Positions 42,722 through 53,014 of a DNA stretch of 64,000 bases are shown piece after piece (the stretch's first letter is position 1; each line of letters starts with the position of its first letter). The notes under the pieces are model-generated. The model saw only the letters and a program-made list of their open reading frames with translations. It did no database searches and had not been told where the DNA came from. The position numbers and the translations under genes are program-made. Source of the DNA: SMXQ01 sp033720855 (GTDB lineage Bacteria; Pseudomonadota; Alphaproteobacteria; SMXQ01); the NCBI GenBank assembly GCA_033720855.1, contig JAWWBR010000004.1, positions 1-64,000 of the forward strand, written 5' to 3'.

Positions 42722-42724
42722 GCC

Positions 42725-44185
<1,461 letters not shown>

Positions 44186-44195
44186 GAACAGTCAC

Positions 44196-44957
44196 GTGAA
44201 TATTCTCGAAATCAAGAACCTGCACGTCACCGTCGACGGCACCGAGATTCTCAAGGGTCTCGACCTCACCCTGCCCGCCGGCGAGGTGCATGCGATGATG
44301 GGACCCAACGGCTCGGGCAAGTCGACCCTGTCCTACGTGCTGGCCGGCCGCGAGGGTTACGAGGTGACGGAGGGCGAGGTCATTTACCGGGGCCAAGACC
44401 TGTTGGCGCTCGACCCCGACGAACGCGCCCAGGCCGGGGTCTTCCTCGCCTTCCAGTACCCGGTGGAAATCCCCGGCGTCGCCAATTCGGTGTTCCTCAA
44501 GGCCGCGGTCAACGCCCAGCGGCGCGCCCGCGGCGAGGACGAGCTGGACGCCATGGACTTCCTCAAGCGCGCCAAGACGCAGCTGGCGGAGCTGAAGATG
44601 GAGCCGGAATTCCTCTCCCGGCCGATCAATGTGGGCTTTTCCGGCGGCGAGAAGAAGCGCAACGAGGTGTTCCAGATGGCCATGCTGGAACCGACCCTGG
44701 CGGTCCTCGACGAGACAGATTCGGGGCTCGACATCGATGCGCTCCGCATCGTCGCCGAGGGCGTCAACCGGCAGCGTGCCGCCGACCGCGCGATGCTGGT
44801 GATCACCCACTACCAACGGCTCTTGAACTACATCGTCCCCGACCGCATCCACGTGCTCGCCAAGGGCCGCATCGTGCGCTCGGGCGGCAAGGAACTGGCG
44901 CTGGAGCTCGAGGAAAAGGGCTATGGCGCCTTCACCGACGAGAAGAGCGCGGCCTGA
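44196..44957 (+). CDS. sufC: SufC ATPase of the SUF complex
   Basis: The product is 253 residues with a GTG start at 44196, behind AGGAA. Walker A is MGPNGSGKSTL, the ABC signature VGFSGGEKKRNEVFQM, and Walker B LAVLDETDSGLDID. This is a non-transport ABC ATPase that drives conformational change in SufBC2D. The H-motif histidine is in VITHYQRLLNYI. It is sandwiched between sufB and sufD with short gaps. Confidence 0.97.
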   Translation: MNILEIKNLHVTVDGTEILKGLDLTLPAGEVHAMMGPNGSGKSTLSYVLAGREGYEVTEGEVIYRGQDLLALDPDERAQAGVFLAFQYPVEIPGVANSVFLKAAVNAQRRARGEDELDAMDFLKRAKTQLAELKMEPEFLSRPINVGFSGGEKKRNEVFQMAMLEPTLAVLDETDSGLDIDALRIVAEGVNRQRAADRAMLVITHYQRLLNYIVPDRIHVLAKGRIVRSGGKELALELEEKGYGAFTDEKSAA

Positions 44958-44972
44958 GGCGGCGGCAGCATC

Positions 44973-46313
44973 ATGAACACGGCAGTATCCGAAACCCTGA
45001 GCACCGCCGACGCCCATCTCCGGGCCTTCGCAACGCTTGCGCCCGATCTGCCCGGCTCCGGCGTCGAGTGGCTGGCGGCCCTGCGCCGCGACGCCTTCAA
45101 GCGCTTCGAAGATGCGGGGCTGCCCAACCGGCGTCTCGAAGCATGGAAGTTCACCGCCCTCGACCTCGTCCAAAACGGTGCATTCACGCCGGCCGCCGCC
45201 GGTCGGGCGCCGGAGGCCCCGGCCCTGCCCGGGCCCGAGGACTGGGCGGCGCGCCTGGTCTTCGTCGACGGCCGCCTGATTGACGGTCTCTCCGACATCC
45301 CCGCCCTCGGCGACGGCATCATCCTCACCACCCTGGCCCGGGCGCTCGAGCACGACCCCGGCCTGATCCAGGGCCATATCAGCACCGCCACCGACGCCGC
45401 CGGCGCGCTATGGGACCTCAACGCCGCCTTCATGGCCGACGGCGCCGTGCTCCATTTGGCCGACGGCGTCCGGCTGGAAACGCCCATCAGCCTGGTGTTC
45501 CTCGCCACCGGCGCCACCGGAGGGGCGAGCCACACGCGCAACATCTTCACCCTCGCCCGCGGCGCCGAAGCCCAGGTGATCGAGACCTACGCATCGGCGG
45601 GCCCAAGCGCGGCGCCGGCCTTCGCCAATGCGGTGACCGACATCGCCCTGGCCGAGGGCGCCGCCCTCACCCACGCCCGCGTCCAGGACCAGGGCCCCGC
45701 CGCCGTCCACACCGCCCGTGCCGTGGTCGACGTCGGCGCCGAGGCGCGCTATGCGTCCTTCGCCCTGGCCTTGGGCGCACGCCTCTCGCGCCAGGAAACC
45801 GATCTCGCCTTCTCCGCGCCCGGCGGCCGGGCGCGCCTCATGGGCGCCTATCTCGGGCGCGGCCGCCAGCACCTCGACCACACCACCCGGGTCGATCACG
45901 CCTATCCCAATTGCGAGACCGAGGAGCTGTTCAAGGGGGTGCTCGACGATCACGCCCATGGCGTGTTCCAGGGCCTGATCCGGGTCGCGCCCAAGGCGAT
46001 CGGCACCGATGCCAGGCAGAAGAACCAGGCGCTGTTGCTGTCCGAACGCGCCGTCGCCGACACCAAGCCGGAGCTCGAGATCCTGGCCGACGACGTCAAG
46101 TGCGCCCACGGCGCCAGTGTCGGCGACATCGATGCCGATGCGCTGTTCTACCTGATGGCGCGGGGGCTGCCCGAGGCCGAGGCGCGCCGGCTCCTGATCG
46201 GCGGCTTCGTCGGCGAGGTCATCGACCGCTTCGACGCGGGCGCGTTGGGCGAGCACCTGCACCACTGCGTCGCGCGCTGGCAGGACGAGGACGCGGGAGG
46301 CGACGATGACTGA
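44973..46313 (+). CDS. sufD: Fe-S cluster assembly protein SufD
   Basis: The product is 446 residues. FEDAGLPNRRLEAWKFTAL is the usual SufD N-terminal motif. The beta-helix part includes TTRVDHAYPNCETEELFKGV and HGVFQGLIRVAPKAIGTDARQ, then ALLLSERAVADTKPELEILA and DDVKCAHGASVG. SufD is the heterodimer partner of SufB and helps iron entry. Its last eight bases overlap the sufS start. Confidence 0.95.
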   Translation: MNTAVSETLSTADAHLRAFATLAPDLPGSGVEWLAALRRDAFKRFEDAGLPNRRLEAWKFTALDLVQNGAFTPAAAGRAPEAPALPGPEDWAARLVFVDGRLIDGLSDIPALGDGIILTTLARALEHDPGLIQGHISTATDAAGALWDLNAAFMADGAVLHLADGVRLETPISLVFLATGATGGASHTRNIFTLARGAEAQVIETYASAGPSAAPAFANAVTDIALAEGAALTHARVQDQGPAAVHTARAVVDVGAEARYASFALALGARLSRQETDLAFSAPGGRARLMGAYLGRGRQHLDHTTRVDHAYPNCETEELFKGVLDDHAHGVFQGLIRVAPKAIGTDARQKNQALLLSERAVADTKPELEILADDVKCAHGASVGDIDADALFYLMARGLPEAEARRLLIGGFVGEVIDRFDAGALGEHLHHCVARWQDEDAGGDDD

Positions 46314-47559
46314 CGCCGCACCCCGCACCAATACGGCGGCCCGCTTCGACGTTTCCGCGGTCCGCGACCAGTTTCCCATCCTCAAGACGCCGTCCCACGG
46401 CCGGCCGCTGGCGTTCCTCGATTCGGCGGCCTCCGCCCAGAAGCCCCAAGCGGTGATCGACGCCGTCGCCCACACCTACGAGGCCGAATACGCCAACATC
46501 CACCGCGGCGTCTATGACCTGTCGGAGCGCGCCTCGGCGGCCTACGAGGCGGTGCGCGGCAAGACGCGGCAGCTGATCAACGCCGCAGACGACGGCGAGA
46601 TCGTCTTCACCAGCGGCACCACCGAGGGCATCAACCTGATCGCCCAGGGCTGGGGCCGGGCCAATCTCGGACCCGGCGACGAGGTGCTGATCACCGAGAT
46701 GGAGCACCACTCCAACATCGTCCCCTGGCAGCTGCTGCGGGACGAGAAGGGGATCGTCCTCAAGGTCGCGCCCTTCGACGACGACGGCGCCCTGATCATG
46801 GACGAGTTCGAGAAGCTGCTCGGCGAACGCACCAGGCTGGTGGCCGTGACCCAGGTCTCCAACGCGCTCGGCTCGGTTCTGCCGATCGCCGACATCATCG
46901 CCATGGCCCACGCCGCCGGCGCCCTGGTGCTGGTCGACGGGGCCCAGGGCATCCCCCATCTCGCCACCGACGTGCGCGCGCTCGACTGCGATTTCTATGC
47001 CTTTTCCGGGCACAAGCTCTACGGCCCGTCGGGCACCGGCGTGCTCTACGGCAAGGGCGATCTGCTCTCCGATATCCCGCCGTGGAAGGGCGGCGGCGAC
47101 ATGATCCTGTCGGTCACCTTCGACAAGACCGAGTTCGCGCCCCCGCCGCAGAAGTTCGAGGCCGGCACCCCCAATATCGCCGGCACCATCGGCCTGGGCG
47201 CCGCCATCGACTGGTTCGCGGCCCTCGACCACGAAGGGCTCGCCGCCCACGAGGCCGACCTGCTGGCCTACGCCACCGACCGGCTGGCGGAGGTGCCGGG
47301 GCTGCAACTGATCGGCACCGCGGCGGACAAGGCGGCGGTGGTGTCCTTCGTGCTCGATTACGCCCACCCCCACGATATCGGCACGGTGCTCGACCAGCAG
47401 GGGGTGGCGGTGCGCACCGGCCACCACTGCGCCCAGCCGGTGATGGACCATTTCGACGTCGCGGCGACGGTCCGGGCCTCCTTCGGGGCCTACTCCAACC
47501 GCGACGATATCGATGCGCTGGTGGCGGCGCTGGGTGAAGTCAGGGAGTTGTTCGGCTGA
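46306..47559 (+). CDS. sufS: Cysteine desulfurase SufS
   Basis: The product is 417 residues, a group II cysteine desulfurase. The pyridoxal phosphate lysine lies in YAFSGHKLYGPSGTG, and the catalytic cysteine in RTGHHCAQPVMDHF. The opening FLDSAASAQKPQAVIDAV and FTSGTTEGINLIAQ are typical. It supplies sulfur as persulfide to SufU or SufE and on to SufB. It overlaps sufD by eight bases and shares one base with the next start (TGATG), which suggests translational coupling. Confidence 0.96.
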   Translation: MTDAAPRTNTAARFDVSAVRDQFPILKTPSHGRPLAFLDSAASAQKPQAVIDAVAHTYEAEYANIHRGVYDLSERASAAYEAVRGKTRQLINAADDGEIVFTSGTTEGINLIAQGWGRANLGPGDEVLITEMEHHSNIVPWQLLRDEKGIVLKVAPFDDDGALIMDEFEKLLGERTRLVAVTQVSNALGSVLPIADIIAMAHAAGALVLVDGAQGIPHLATDVRALDCDFYAFSGHKLYGPSGTGVLYGKGDLLSDIPPWKGGGDMILSVTFDKTEFAPPPQKFEAGTPNIAGTIGLGAAIDWFAALDHEGLAAHEADLLAYATDRLAEVPGLQLIGTAADKAAVVSFVLDYAHPHDIGTVLDQQGVAVRTGHHCAQPVMDHFDVAATVRASFGAYSNRDDIDALVAALGEVRELFG

Positions 47560-48008
47560 TGTCGGAATTGCGTGACCTGTATCAAGAGGTGATCCTCGAT
47601 CATTCGCGGAGCCCGCGGAACTTCGGGCACCACGAGCCGTCGAACCGCGAGGCCAAGGGGCACAACCCGCTCTGCGGCGACAAGTTCACGGTCTACGCGC
47701 TGGTCGAGGACGGCATCGTCAAGGACGTCAGCTTCGAAGGGCGGGGCTGCGCCATTTCGACCGCCTCGGCATCGCTGATGACGGAGCTCCTCAAGGGGCT
47801 GAGCGAGGCGGAAGCGCAAGCCATGTTCCAACGCTTCCACGACGTGGTCACCGGCGAGAAGGACGAGGCGCTGGACGACGGGCTCGACAAGCTCAACGCG
47901 CTGGCCGGCGTGCGCGGCTATCCGATGCGGGTGAAATGCGCGACCCTGGCCTGGCACACCTTGAAGGCGGCGCTGGATGAAACCGACGACACGGTGGTGA
48001 CGGAGTAG
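47559..48008 (+). CDS. sufU: SufU/NifU-like Fe-S assembly protein
   Basis: The product is 149 residues. The three cysteine ligands lie in HNPLCGDKFTVYA, FEGRGCAISTASASLM and RVKCATLAWHTL, with the Asp of CGD as the fourth, the SufU pattern with zinc. The GC-type insertion between helix segments (FHDVVTGEKDEA) favours SufU over IscU. In gram-positive bacteria SufU relays sulfur from SufS. A similar role is expected here because no sufE is seen in the operon. Confidence 0.9.
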   Translation: MSELRDLYQEVILDHSRSPRNFGHHEPSNREAKGHNPLCGDKFTVYALVEDGIVKDVSFEGRGCAISTASASLMTELLKGLSEAEAQAMFQRFHDVVTGEKDEALDDGLDKLNALAGVRGYPMRVKCATLAWHTLKAALDETDDTVVTE

Positions 48009-48012
48009 AGCC

Positions 48013-48393
48013 ATGGACGAACGGACCCCCATGGGGAATACCGAGATCGAGGCCCCGGAGACGACGGCCGCGAAAGGCGACGGCGACGGCGACGCCTTGC
48101 GCCAGAGCGTGATCGAGATGCTGTCGACCGTCACCGACCCCGAGATTCCCGTCAATATCTACGAGCTCGGCCTGATCTACGACGTCGACATCTCGGAAGA
48201 CGGCGACGTGCGCGTGGTCATGACCCTGACCACGCCCAACTGCCCGGTCGCCGAATCGATGCCCGGCGAGGTCGAATACCGGGTCGGCACCGTGCCCGGC
48301 GTGCGTTCGGTCGCGGTCGAGCTGGTCTGGGACCCGCCGTGGACGCCGGACCGCATGTCGGAAGCCGCCAAGCTTGAACTGGGCTTCATTTAG
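48013..48393 (+). CDS. sufT: MIP18/DUF59-family SUF-associated protein (SufT-like)
   Basis: The product is 126 residues. The DUF59 core is VTDPEIPVNIYELGLIYDVDI and TLTTPNCPVAESMPGEVEYRV, with the conserved Cys after TTPN. The N-terminal 30 residues are a charged, probably disordered extension. SufT proteins help mature or deliver Fe-S clusters when demand is high. It lies four bases after sufU and about 15 before the A-type carrier gene. Confidence 0.9.
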   Translation: MDERTPMGNTEIEAPETTAAKGDGDGDALRQSVIEMLSTVTDPEIPVNIYELGLIYDVDISEDGDVRVVMTLTTPNCPVAESMPGEVEYRVGTVPGVRSVAVELVWDPPWTPDRMSEAAKLELGFI

Positions 48394-48408
48394 GATCGGG
48401 TGAACGCC

Positions 48409-48768
48409 ATGGCAGATACCGCAAACACCACCGAACGCCCGCCCATCGTGACGCTGACCGAGGCCGCCGCGGCCCGCGCCAGAACCATCCTCGCCGCCGC
48501 CGAGGAACCGGTGGCGGGCCTGTGGATCGGCGTCGGCGAGGGCGGCTGCTCGGGCAAGACCTACAAGATGGACTATGCGCGGGAGATCGGCCCCAGCGAC
48601 GAGGTGATCGAAGACAAGGGCATCACCCTGGTGATCGACCCGATGGCCATGCTCTACCTGTTCGGCACCGAGATCGATTATGAGGACAAGCCGCTCGAAT
48701 CCGGCTTCGTCTTCCGCAATCCCAACGAAACCGCGCGCTGCGGCTGCGGCGAGAGCTTCAGCGTCTAG
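48409..48768 (+). CDS. sufA: A-type Fe-S carrier (SufA/ErpA/IscA family)
   Basis: The product is 119 residues from the ATG at 48409; a GTG at 48400 would add three residues. Three conserved cysteines are in GEGGCSGKTYKMDYA and RCGCGESFSV at the C-terminus, the usual C-Xn-C-X-C pattern for cluster or iron binding. It is the last gene of the suf operon. Which of SufA, ErpA or IscA is the true orthologue cannot be told by reading, but position favours SufA. A remarkable palindrome begins at the stop codon. Confidence 0.9.
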   Translation: MADTANTTERPPIVTLTEAAAARARTILAAAEEPVAGLWIGVGEGGCSGKTYKMDYAREIGPSDEVIEDKGITLVIDPMAMLYLFGTEIDYEDKPLESGFVFRNPNETARCGCGESFSV

Positions 48769-48815
48769 GCCTTATTCAACCAACTGGTTAATTAACCACT
48801 TGGTTAAATAAGGCC
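48768..48815. repeat. 48-base near-perfect palindrome made of two 16-base dyads
   Basis: GGCCTTATT at the left end pairs with AATAAGGCC at the right end, and the inner part is AT-rich. Inside are two abutting dyads of the form TTAACCA-N2-TGGTTAA: one at 48776-48791 (one mismatch) and one at 48792-48807 (perfect). As RNA it would form a stem of about 24 base pairs ending both the suf transcript and the convergent dusA transcript. As DNA it looks like a double operator. Confidence 0.75.
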
Positions 48816-48824
48816 CCCGCGCCG

Positions 48825-49856
48825 TTATAAGGCCCGCGCCGGCCGCGATTCCGGCGGCGCCGCTTGGCCGGGCCGGGCGCTGCGGATCTCCGCCGGCACC
48901 TTGGCCGCGGCCTCCAGCAACACCTCCACCCCGGCGCCCGGCTTGTGGGCGTTTTCGGCGAGATGCCGGCGCCAGGCCCGGGCCCCCGGCACGCCCTGGA
49001 ACAGGCCGAGCACGTGCCGGGTGATCTCCGACAATCTGCCGCCGGCGCCGAGATGGGCCTCGGCGTAATCGGCCAGCCGCGCGATCACCTCGTCGCGGCT
49101 GCGGCCGGGGCCGGGCTCGCCGAAGATCTCACCATCGGCCCGGGCCAGCATCCATGGGTTCTGGTAGGCGGCGCGCCCGATCATGGCGCCGTCGACATGG
49201 GCGAGATGGTCGCGGGCCGCGTCCAGGGTGAGGATGCCGCCGTTGATCGCCACCTCGAGGTCGGGCCGCTCGGCCTTGAGGCGGTAGACGTCGTCGTAGC
49301 GGAGCGGCGGGATCTCCCGGTTCTGCTTAGCGCTCAGGCCCTCGAGCACGGCGATGCGCGCATGCACGGCGAAGGAGGAGACGCCGCCGCGGCCGACCCT
49401 GGTGACGAAATCGAGCAAGTCCGCGAACGCCGCGCGCCCGTCGATGCCGATGCGGCACTTGACGGTCACGGGGATGCCCTTGCCCCCCATGGCTTCGACG
49501 CAGCGCGCGACCTCGTCGGGTTCGGCCATCAGGCAGGCGCCGAAGCGGCCCGACTGCACCCGGTCCGACGGGCAGCCGACATTGAGGTTGATCTCGTCAT
49601 AACCGAGATCGGCGGCGATCTCGGCGGCGCGGCCAAGGGCGCCGGGGTCGGCGCCGCCAACCTGCAGGGCGAGCGGGTGTTCCGAGGGATCGAAGCCGAG
49701 CAAACGGTCGCGATCGCCATGGAGGATCGCGCCGGTGGTGATCATCTCGGTATAGAGCAGCGTGCGCCGCGTGATCAGCCGCAGGAAGAAGCGCTCGTGG
49801 CGGTCGGTCCAGTCCATCATCGGCGCGACCGAGAGGCGGCGATCGGGAGCCGTCAT
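48825..49856 (-). CDS. dusA: tRNA-dihydrouridine synthase A
   Basis: The product is 343 residues. The FMN barrel begins RLSVAPMMDWTDRHERFFLR, and the catalytic cysteine is in NLNVGCPSDRVQSGRFGACLM. YDEINLNVG and the absence of other Dus-family insertions favour DusA, which reduces U20 and U20a of tRNA. It overlaps the RND pump gene by four bases (ATGA), making it the last gene of the tetR-efflux operon, an unusual place for a housekeeping tRNA enzyme. Confidence 0.94.
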   Translation of the reverse strand: MTAPDRRLSVAPMMDWTDRHERFFLRLITRRTLLYTEMITTGAILHGDRDRLLGFDPSEHPLALQVGGADPGALGRAAEIAADLGYDEINLNVGCPSDRVQSGRFGACLMAEPDEVARCVEAMGGKGIPVTVKCRIGIDGRAAFADLLDFVTRVGRGGVSSFAVHARIAVLEGLSAKQNREIPPLRYDDVYRLKAERPDLEVAINGGILTLDAARDHLAHVDGAMIGRAAYQNPWMLARADGEIFGEPGPGRSRDEVIARLADYAEAHLGAGGRLSEITRHVLGLFQGVPGARAWRRHLAENAHKPGAGVEVLLEAAAKVPAEIRSARPGQAAPPESRPARAL

Positions 49857-52800
49857 GGGCTTCCCTCCCCGCCCTCGGCGGCCTGCCCCAGTTCCGGCCG
49901 CCCGCGGCCCGAACGTCCGATCACCTTGCGCACAGCGTCGGCCGCGTCCCCCTGCACCGCGATCAGGGCGGGCACCACGACCAATACCAGGGCGGTGGCG
50001 GCAAGCAGGCCGAAGGTGATGGTCAGCGCCATGGGGATCAGGAACTGCGCCTGGAAGCTGCGCTCGAACATCAGCGGCAACAGCCCTCCGATGGTCGTGG
50101 CCGAGGTCAGGATTACGGCCCTGAGACGGTCGCGGCTGCCGTTGACGATGGCCTCATGGAGCGGCTCGCCGCCGCCGATCCGGCCGTCGATGGTGGTCAC
50201 CAGGATGATGGAATCGTTGACCACGATCCCGGCCAGGCCGAGAAGCGCGATCAGGCTGAGGATGGTGAGATCGAAACCCAAGAGCCAATGCCCGACGACG
50301 GCCCCGATCAGCCCGAAGGGAATGATCGCCATCACCACCACGGGCCGGGAGAACGAGGCGAACACCCAGGCCAGGATGATGTAGATGGTGACCAGGCCGA
50401 TCGCCACCCCCATCTTCATGTCGGCCAGCGTCTCCTCCTGTTCTTCGGCCTTGCCCGCGAACCTGACCTGGGCGCCGTAGCGCGAGGCGACATCGTAAAT
50501 GCCGTCCTTGGCCAGCGCCGCGAGCACCGTGTTGGTGTTGGTCGTGCCCTCGTCGACCTCCGCCGTCACCGCCACCTGGCGCACGCCGTTCTCGCGGCGA
50601 ATGCGCGAAAAGCCGCGCTTGGTCTCGCGCGTGACCACCTCGCTCAGCGCCACTTCGGCGCCGCCCGGCGCCCGCAAATAGAGGTTTTCCAGCGCCGCCG
50701 TGTCGGCCGCGCCGCGGGGAAATTGGACCCTGACCAGCACCTCTTCGTCGCCACGGGCGAAGCGCCGCGCCACCGCGCCCTGGAAGGCATCGCGCACCTG
50801 GCGTGCGACGCTTTCGGTGGCGAAGCCGAGGGCGCGGCCGCGCGGCGTCACCTCCAGGATCTCTTCGGCCTTGCCGAAGGGAAGATTGTCCTCGACGTCG
50901 CTGACGCCCGGATAGCGCGAGAGCATCGCCCGCACCTCCTTGGCCGCCGCCTTCAGCGCATCGGTGTCGGGCGCCGAGAGTCGGATGTCGATCTCGCGGC
51001 CCGGAGGCCCGCCGGTCTGGCCCACCACCGTAAGGCTCTCGACGCCGGCCATCAGTTGCACCGACTGGCGCCACTGGGTGATCATTTCGCGGGTCCTGAC
51101 GGTGCGTTCGTCCGACGGCGTCAACTCGAGGGTGACGCCGCCGATATTGTCGCCGGTGGCCGGGCCGACGTCCTGCCGGCCGACCTCGGTGCCGAGCTTG
51201 GACAGGGTCACGTGGATCAGCCCGCCCTTGCCCCCGGTCAGGGTCTTTTCCGCGGCAAGGGCCGCCCGCTCGAGCTCGTCCAGCATCGCCTGGGTCACGG
51301 CCCGGGGGGTGCCCGCCGACATCTCGACATTGGCGTGAACCCGGTCCGCCTCGGGGGTCGGGAAGAACTGGAAATTGACGCGGCCGCCCTGGATCAGGCC
51401 GATGGTCATGATCAAGGCGCCGACGGCAACGGCGAGAGTCGCGTACCGCCACCTCACCGCGGCGGCAACGGCACGCCCGAACTGATCGTCCCGAAAGCGG
51501 TCGAACGCGGTGTCGAACCTTTCGCGCAGCGGCGACCGCCGGGTCCCCAGCTTGGTGAAGGCGCTGCGCAGATGCGCCGGCAGGATGAAGAAGCATTCCA
51601 GCACGCTGGCACCGATCATGGAGATCACCACCAGGGGGATGGCGGCAATGATGACGCCGATGATGTCGCCGATGACCAAAAGCGGCGTGAAGGCGGCGAC
51701 CGTGGTCAGCGCCGAACTCAGCACCGGCGCCGCCATCCGCGTCGCCCCCACCTCGGCGGCCGCGGCGGGCGCCATGCCCGATCGCAGCCGGAACTCACCG
51801 TGTTCGCCGACGACGATGGCCTCGTCGACGACGATGCCGATGGCCATGATCATCCCGAACAGGCTGATCATGTTGATGCTCTGGCCGGTGACCAGCATGA
51901 TCGTCATGGTCGCCATCAGGGATATGGGGATGCCGGCGGCGACCCAGAAGGCGACCCGGGAATTGAGGAAGACGAACAGCACCATCACCACCAGCACCAG
52001 CCCCGATATGCCGTTGCGCAGCAACAGATCGATACGGCTTCGGATCAGGTCGGCGGCGACCGCGTGCTGCTCGATCGAGATCTCCGGCGGCAATTCGCCT
52101 TTCACGTCGGCCAGATAGGCGTTCATGATTTCCGCCTGCTCCAGGGCATCGGCATTGACGGCGCGCTGCACATGGAGCTCGATGGCCGGCTTGAAATTGC
52201 GCCGCGCCTGGGGCTCGTCGACGTCGAAGCGTTCGCTAATCTCGGCGATGTCGCGCAGCAGCACCTTCTGACCCCCGGGCAGGGCCTTGACTTCGATCGA
52301 CCCCAGCTGATTGGCCTCCTTGCGCAAACCGAGGCTGCGGATCTGCCTTTCGGTGTCGCCGCGCAAGTTGCCCGAGGGCAGATCCTGGGAGGTCTCACGG
52401 ATGCGCTGGGCCACGTCCGCGAGGGTGAGATCCAGGCGCAGCAGGGTCTCGGGCCGAATTTCGACCCAGATCTCCTCGTCCCGGGCGCCGAACATGTCGA
52501 CCTTCTGAATGCCGCGGTTGAGAAGCCCATCGCGAAGCTTCTTGGCGATGGTCTTGAGGGTCGCCTCGGAATAGGGCCCGCTCAGGATCAGCCGGGCGAT
52601 GGTGTCGTAGCGTACGGCGCGGCGGACCACCGGCTTGAGGCTGTCTTCGGGCAGGGTCGTCACCTGGCCGACCCCGGTCTCGACGTTGGAAAGCGCCGCC
52701 TGCATGTCGGTGCCGGCGTAGAATTCCACATTGACCGAGGCGCGGCCCTCGACCGACGAGGAGACCACGTTCTTGACGCCATCGAGGAAGCGCACCTCCG

Positions 52801-53014
52801 GCTCGATGGCCTGGACGATGGTGGTATCGACGTCGTCGGCAGAGGCGCCCGGCCATTCCACTTCGATGGTCACCCAGTCGATGCCGAAATCCGGGAAGAA
52901 CTGCACGTTGAGCCGGTTCAGGGAAAACACCCCGAGCAGGATGATCAAGGCCATCAGGAGGTTCGCCGCGGTGGGATGGCGGACGAAGAAATGCAGGAGC
53001 CCCGCGCCTTGCAT
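49853..53014 (-). CDS. RND-family efflux transporter, inner membrane pump
   Basis: The product is 1053 residues, standard for AcrB/MexB-like pumps. Twelve hydrophobic segments are arranged in two halves. Start LHFFVRHPTAANLLMALIIL is the usual first helix, and the proton-relay carboxylates are in GIVVDEAIVVGEHGEF (Asp-Glu rather than Asp-Asp). The second half has VVNDSIILVTTID. The divergent, non-HAE1 character suggests drugs, bile-type compounds or lipids as substrate. It starts on the last base of the adaptor stop (TGATG), so it is translationally coupled. No outer-membrane TolC gene is seen in the operon. Confidence 0.93.
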   Translation of the reverse strand: MQGAGLLHFFVRHPTAANLLMALIILLGVFSLNRLNVQFFPDFGIDWVTIEVEWPGASADDVDTTIVQAIEPEVRFLDGVKNVVSSSVEGRASVNVEFYAGTDMQAALSNVETGVGQVTTLPEDSLKPVVRRAVRYDTIARLILSGPYSEATLKTIAKKLRDGLLNRGIQKVDMFGARDEEIWVEIRPETLLRLDLTLADVAQRIRETSQDLPSGNLRGDTERQIRSLGLRKEANQLGSIEVKALPGGQKVLLRDIAEISERFDVDEPQARRNFKPAIELHVQRAVNADALEQAEIMNAYLADVKGELPPEISIEQHAVAADLIRSRIDLLLRNGISGLVLVVMVLFVFLNSRVAFWVAAGIPISLMATMTIMLVTGQSINMISLFGMIMAIGIVVDEAIVVGEHGEFRLRSGMAPAAAAEVGATRMAAPVLSSALTTVAAFTPLLVIGDIIGVIIAAIPLVVISMIGASVLECFFILPAHLRSAFTKLGTRRSPLRERFDTAFDRFRDDQFGRAVAAAVRWRYATLAVAVGALIMTIGLIQGGRVNFQFFPTPEADRVHANVEMSAGTPRAVTQAMLDELERAALAAEKTLTGGKGGLIHVTLSKLGTEVGRQDVGPATGDNIGGVTLELTPSDERTVRTREMITQWRQSVQLMAGVESLTVVGQTGGPPGREIDIRLSAPDTDALKAAAKEVRAMLSRYPGVSDVEDNLPFGKAEEILEVTPRGRALGFATESVARQVRDAFQGAVARRFARGDEEVLVRVQFPRGAADTAALENLYLRAPGGAEVALSEVVTRETKRGFSRIRRENGVRQVAVTAEVDEGTTNTNTVLAALAKDGIYDVASRYGAQVRFAGKAEEQEETLADMKMGVAIGLVTIYIILAWVFASFSRPVVVMAIIPFGLIGAVVGHWLLGFDLTILSLIALLGLAGIVVNDSIILVTTIDGRIGGGEPLHEAIVNGSRDRLRAVILTSATTIGGLLPLMFERSFQAQFLIPMALTITFGLLAATALVLVVVPALIAVQGDAADAVRKVIGRSGRGRPELGQAAEGGEGSP

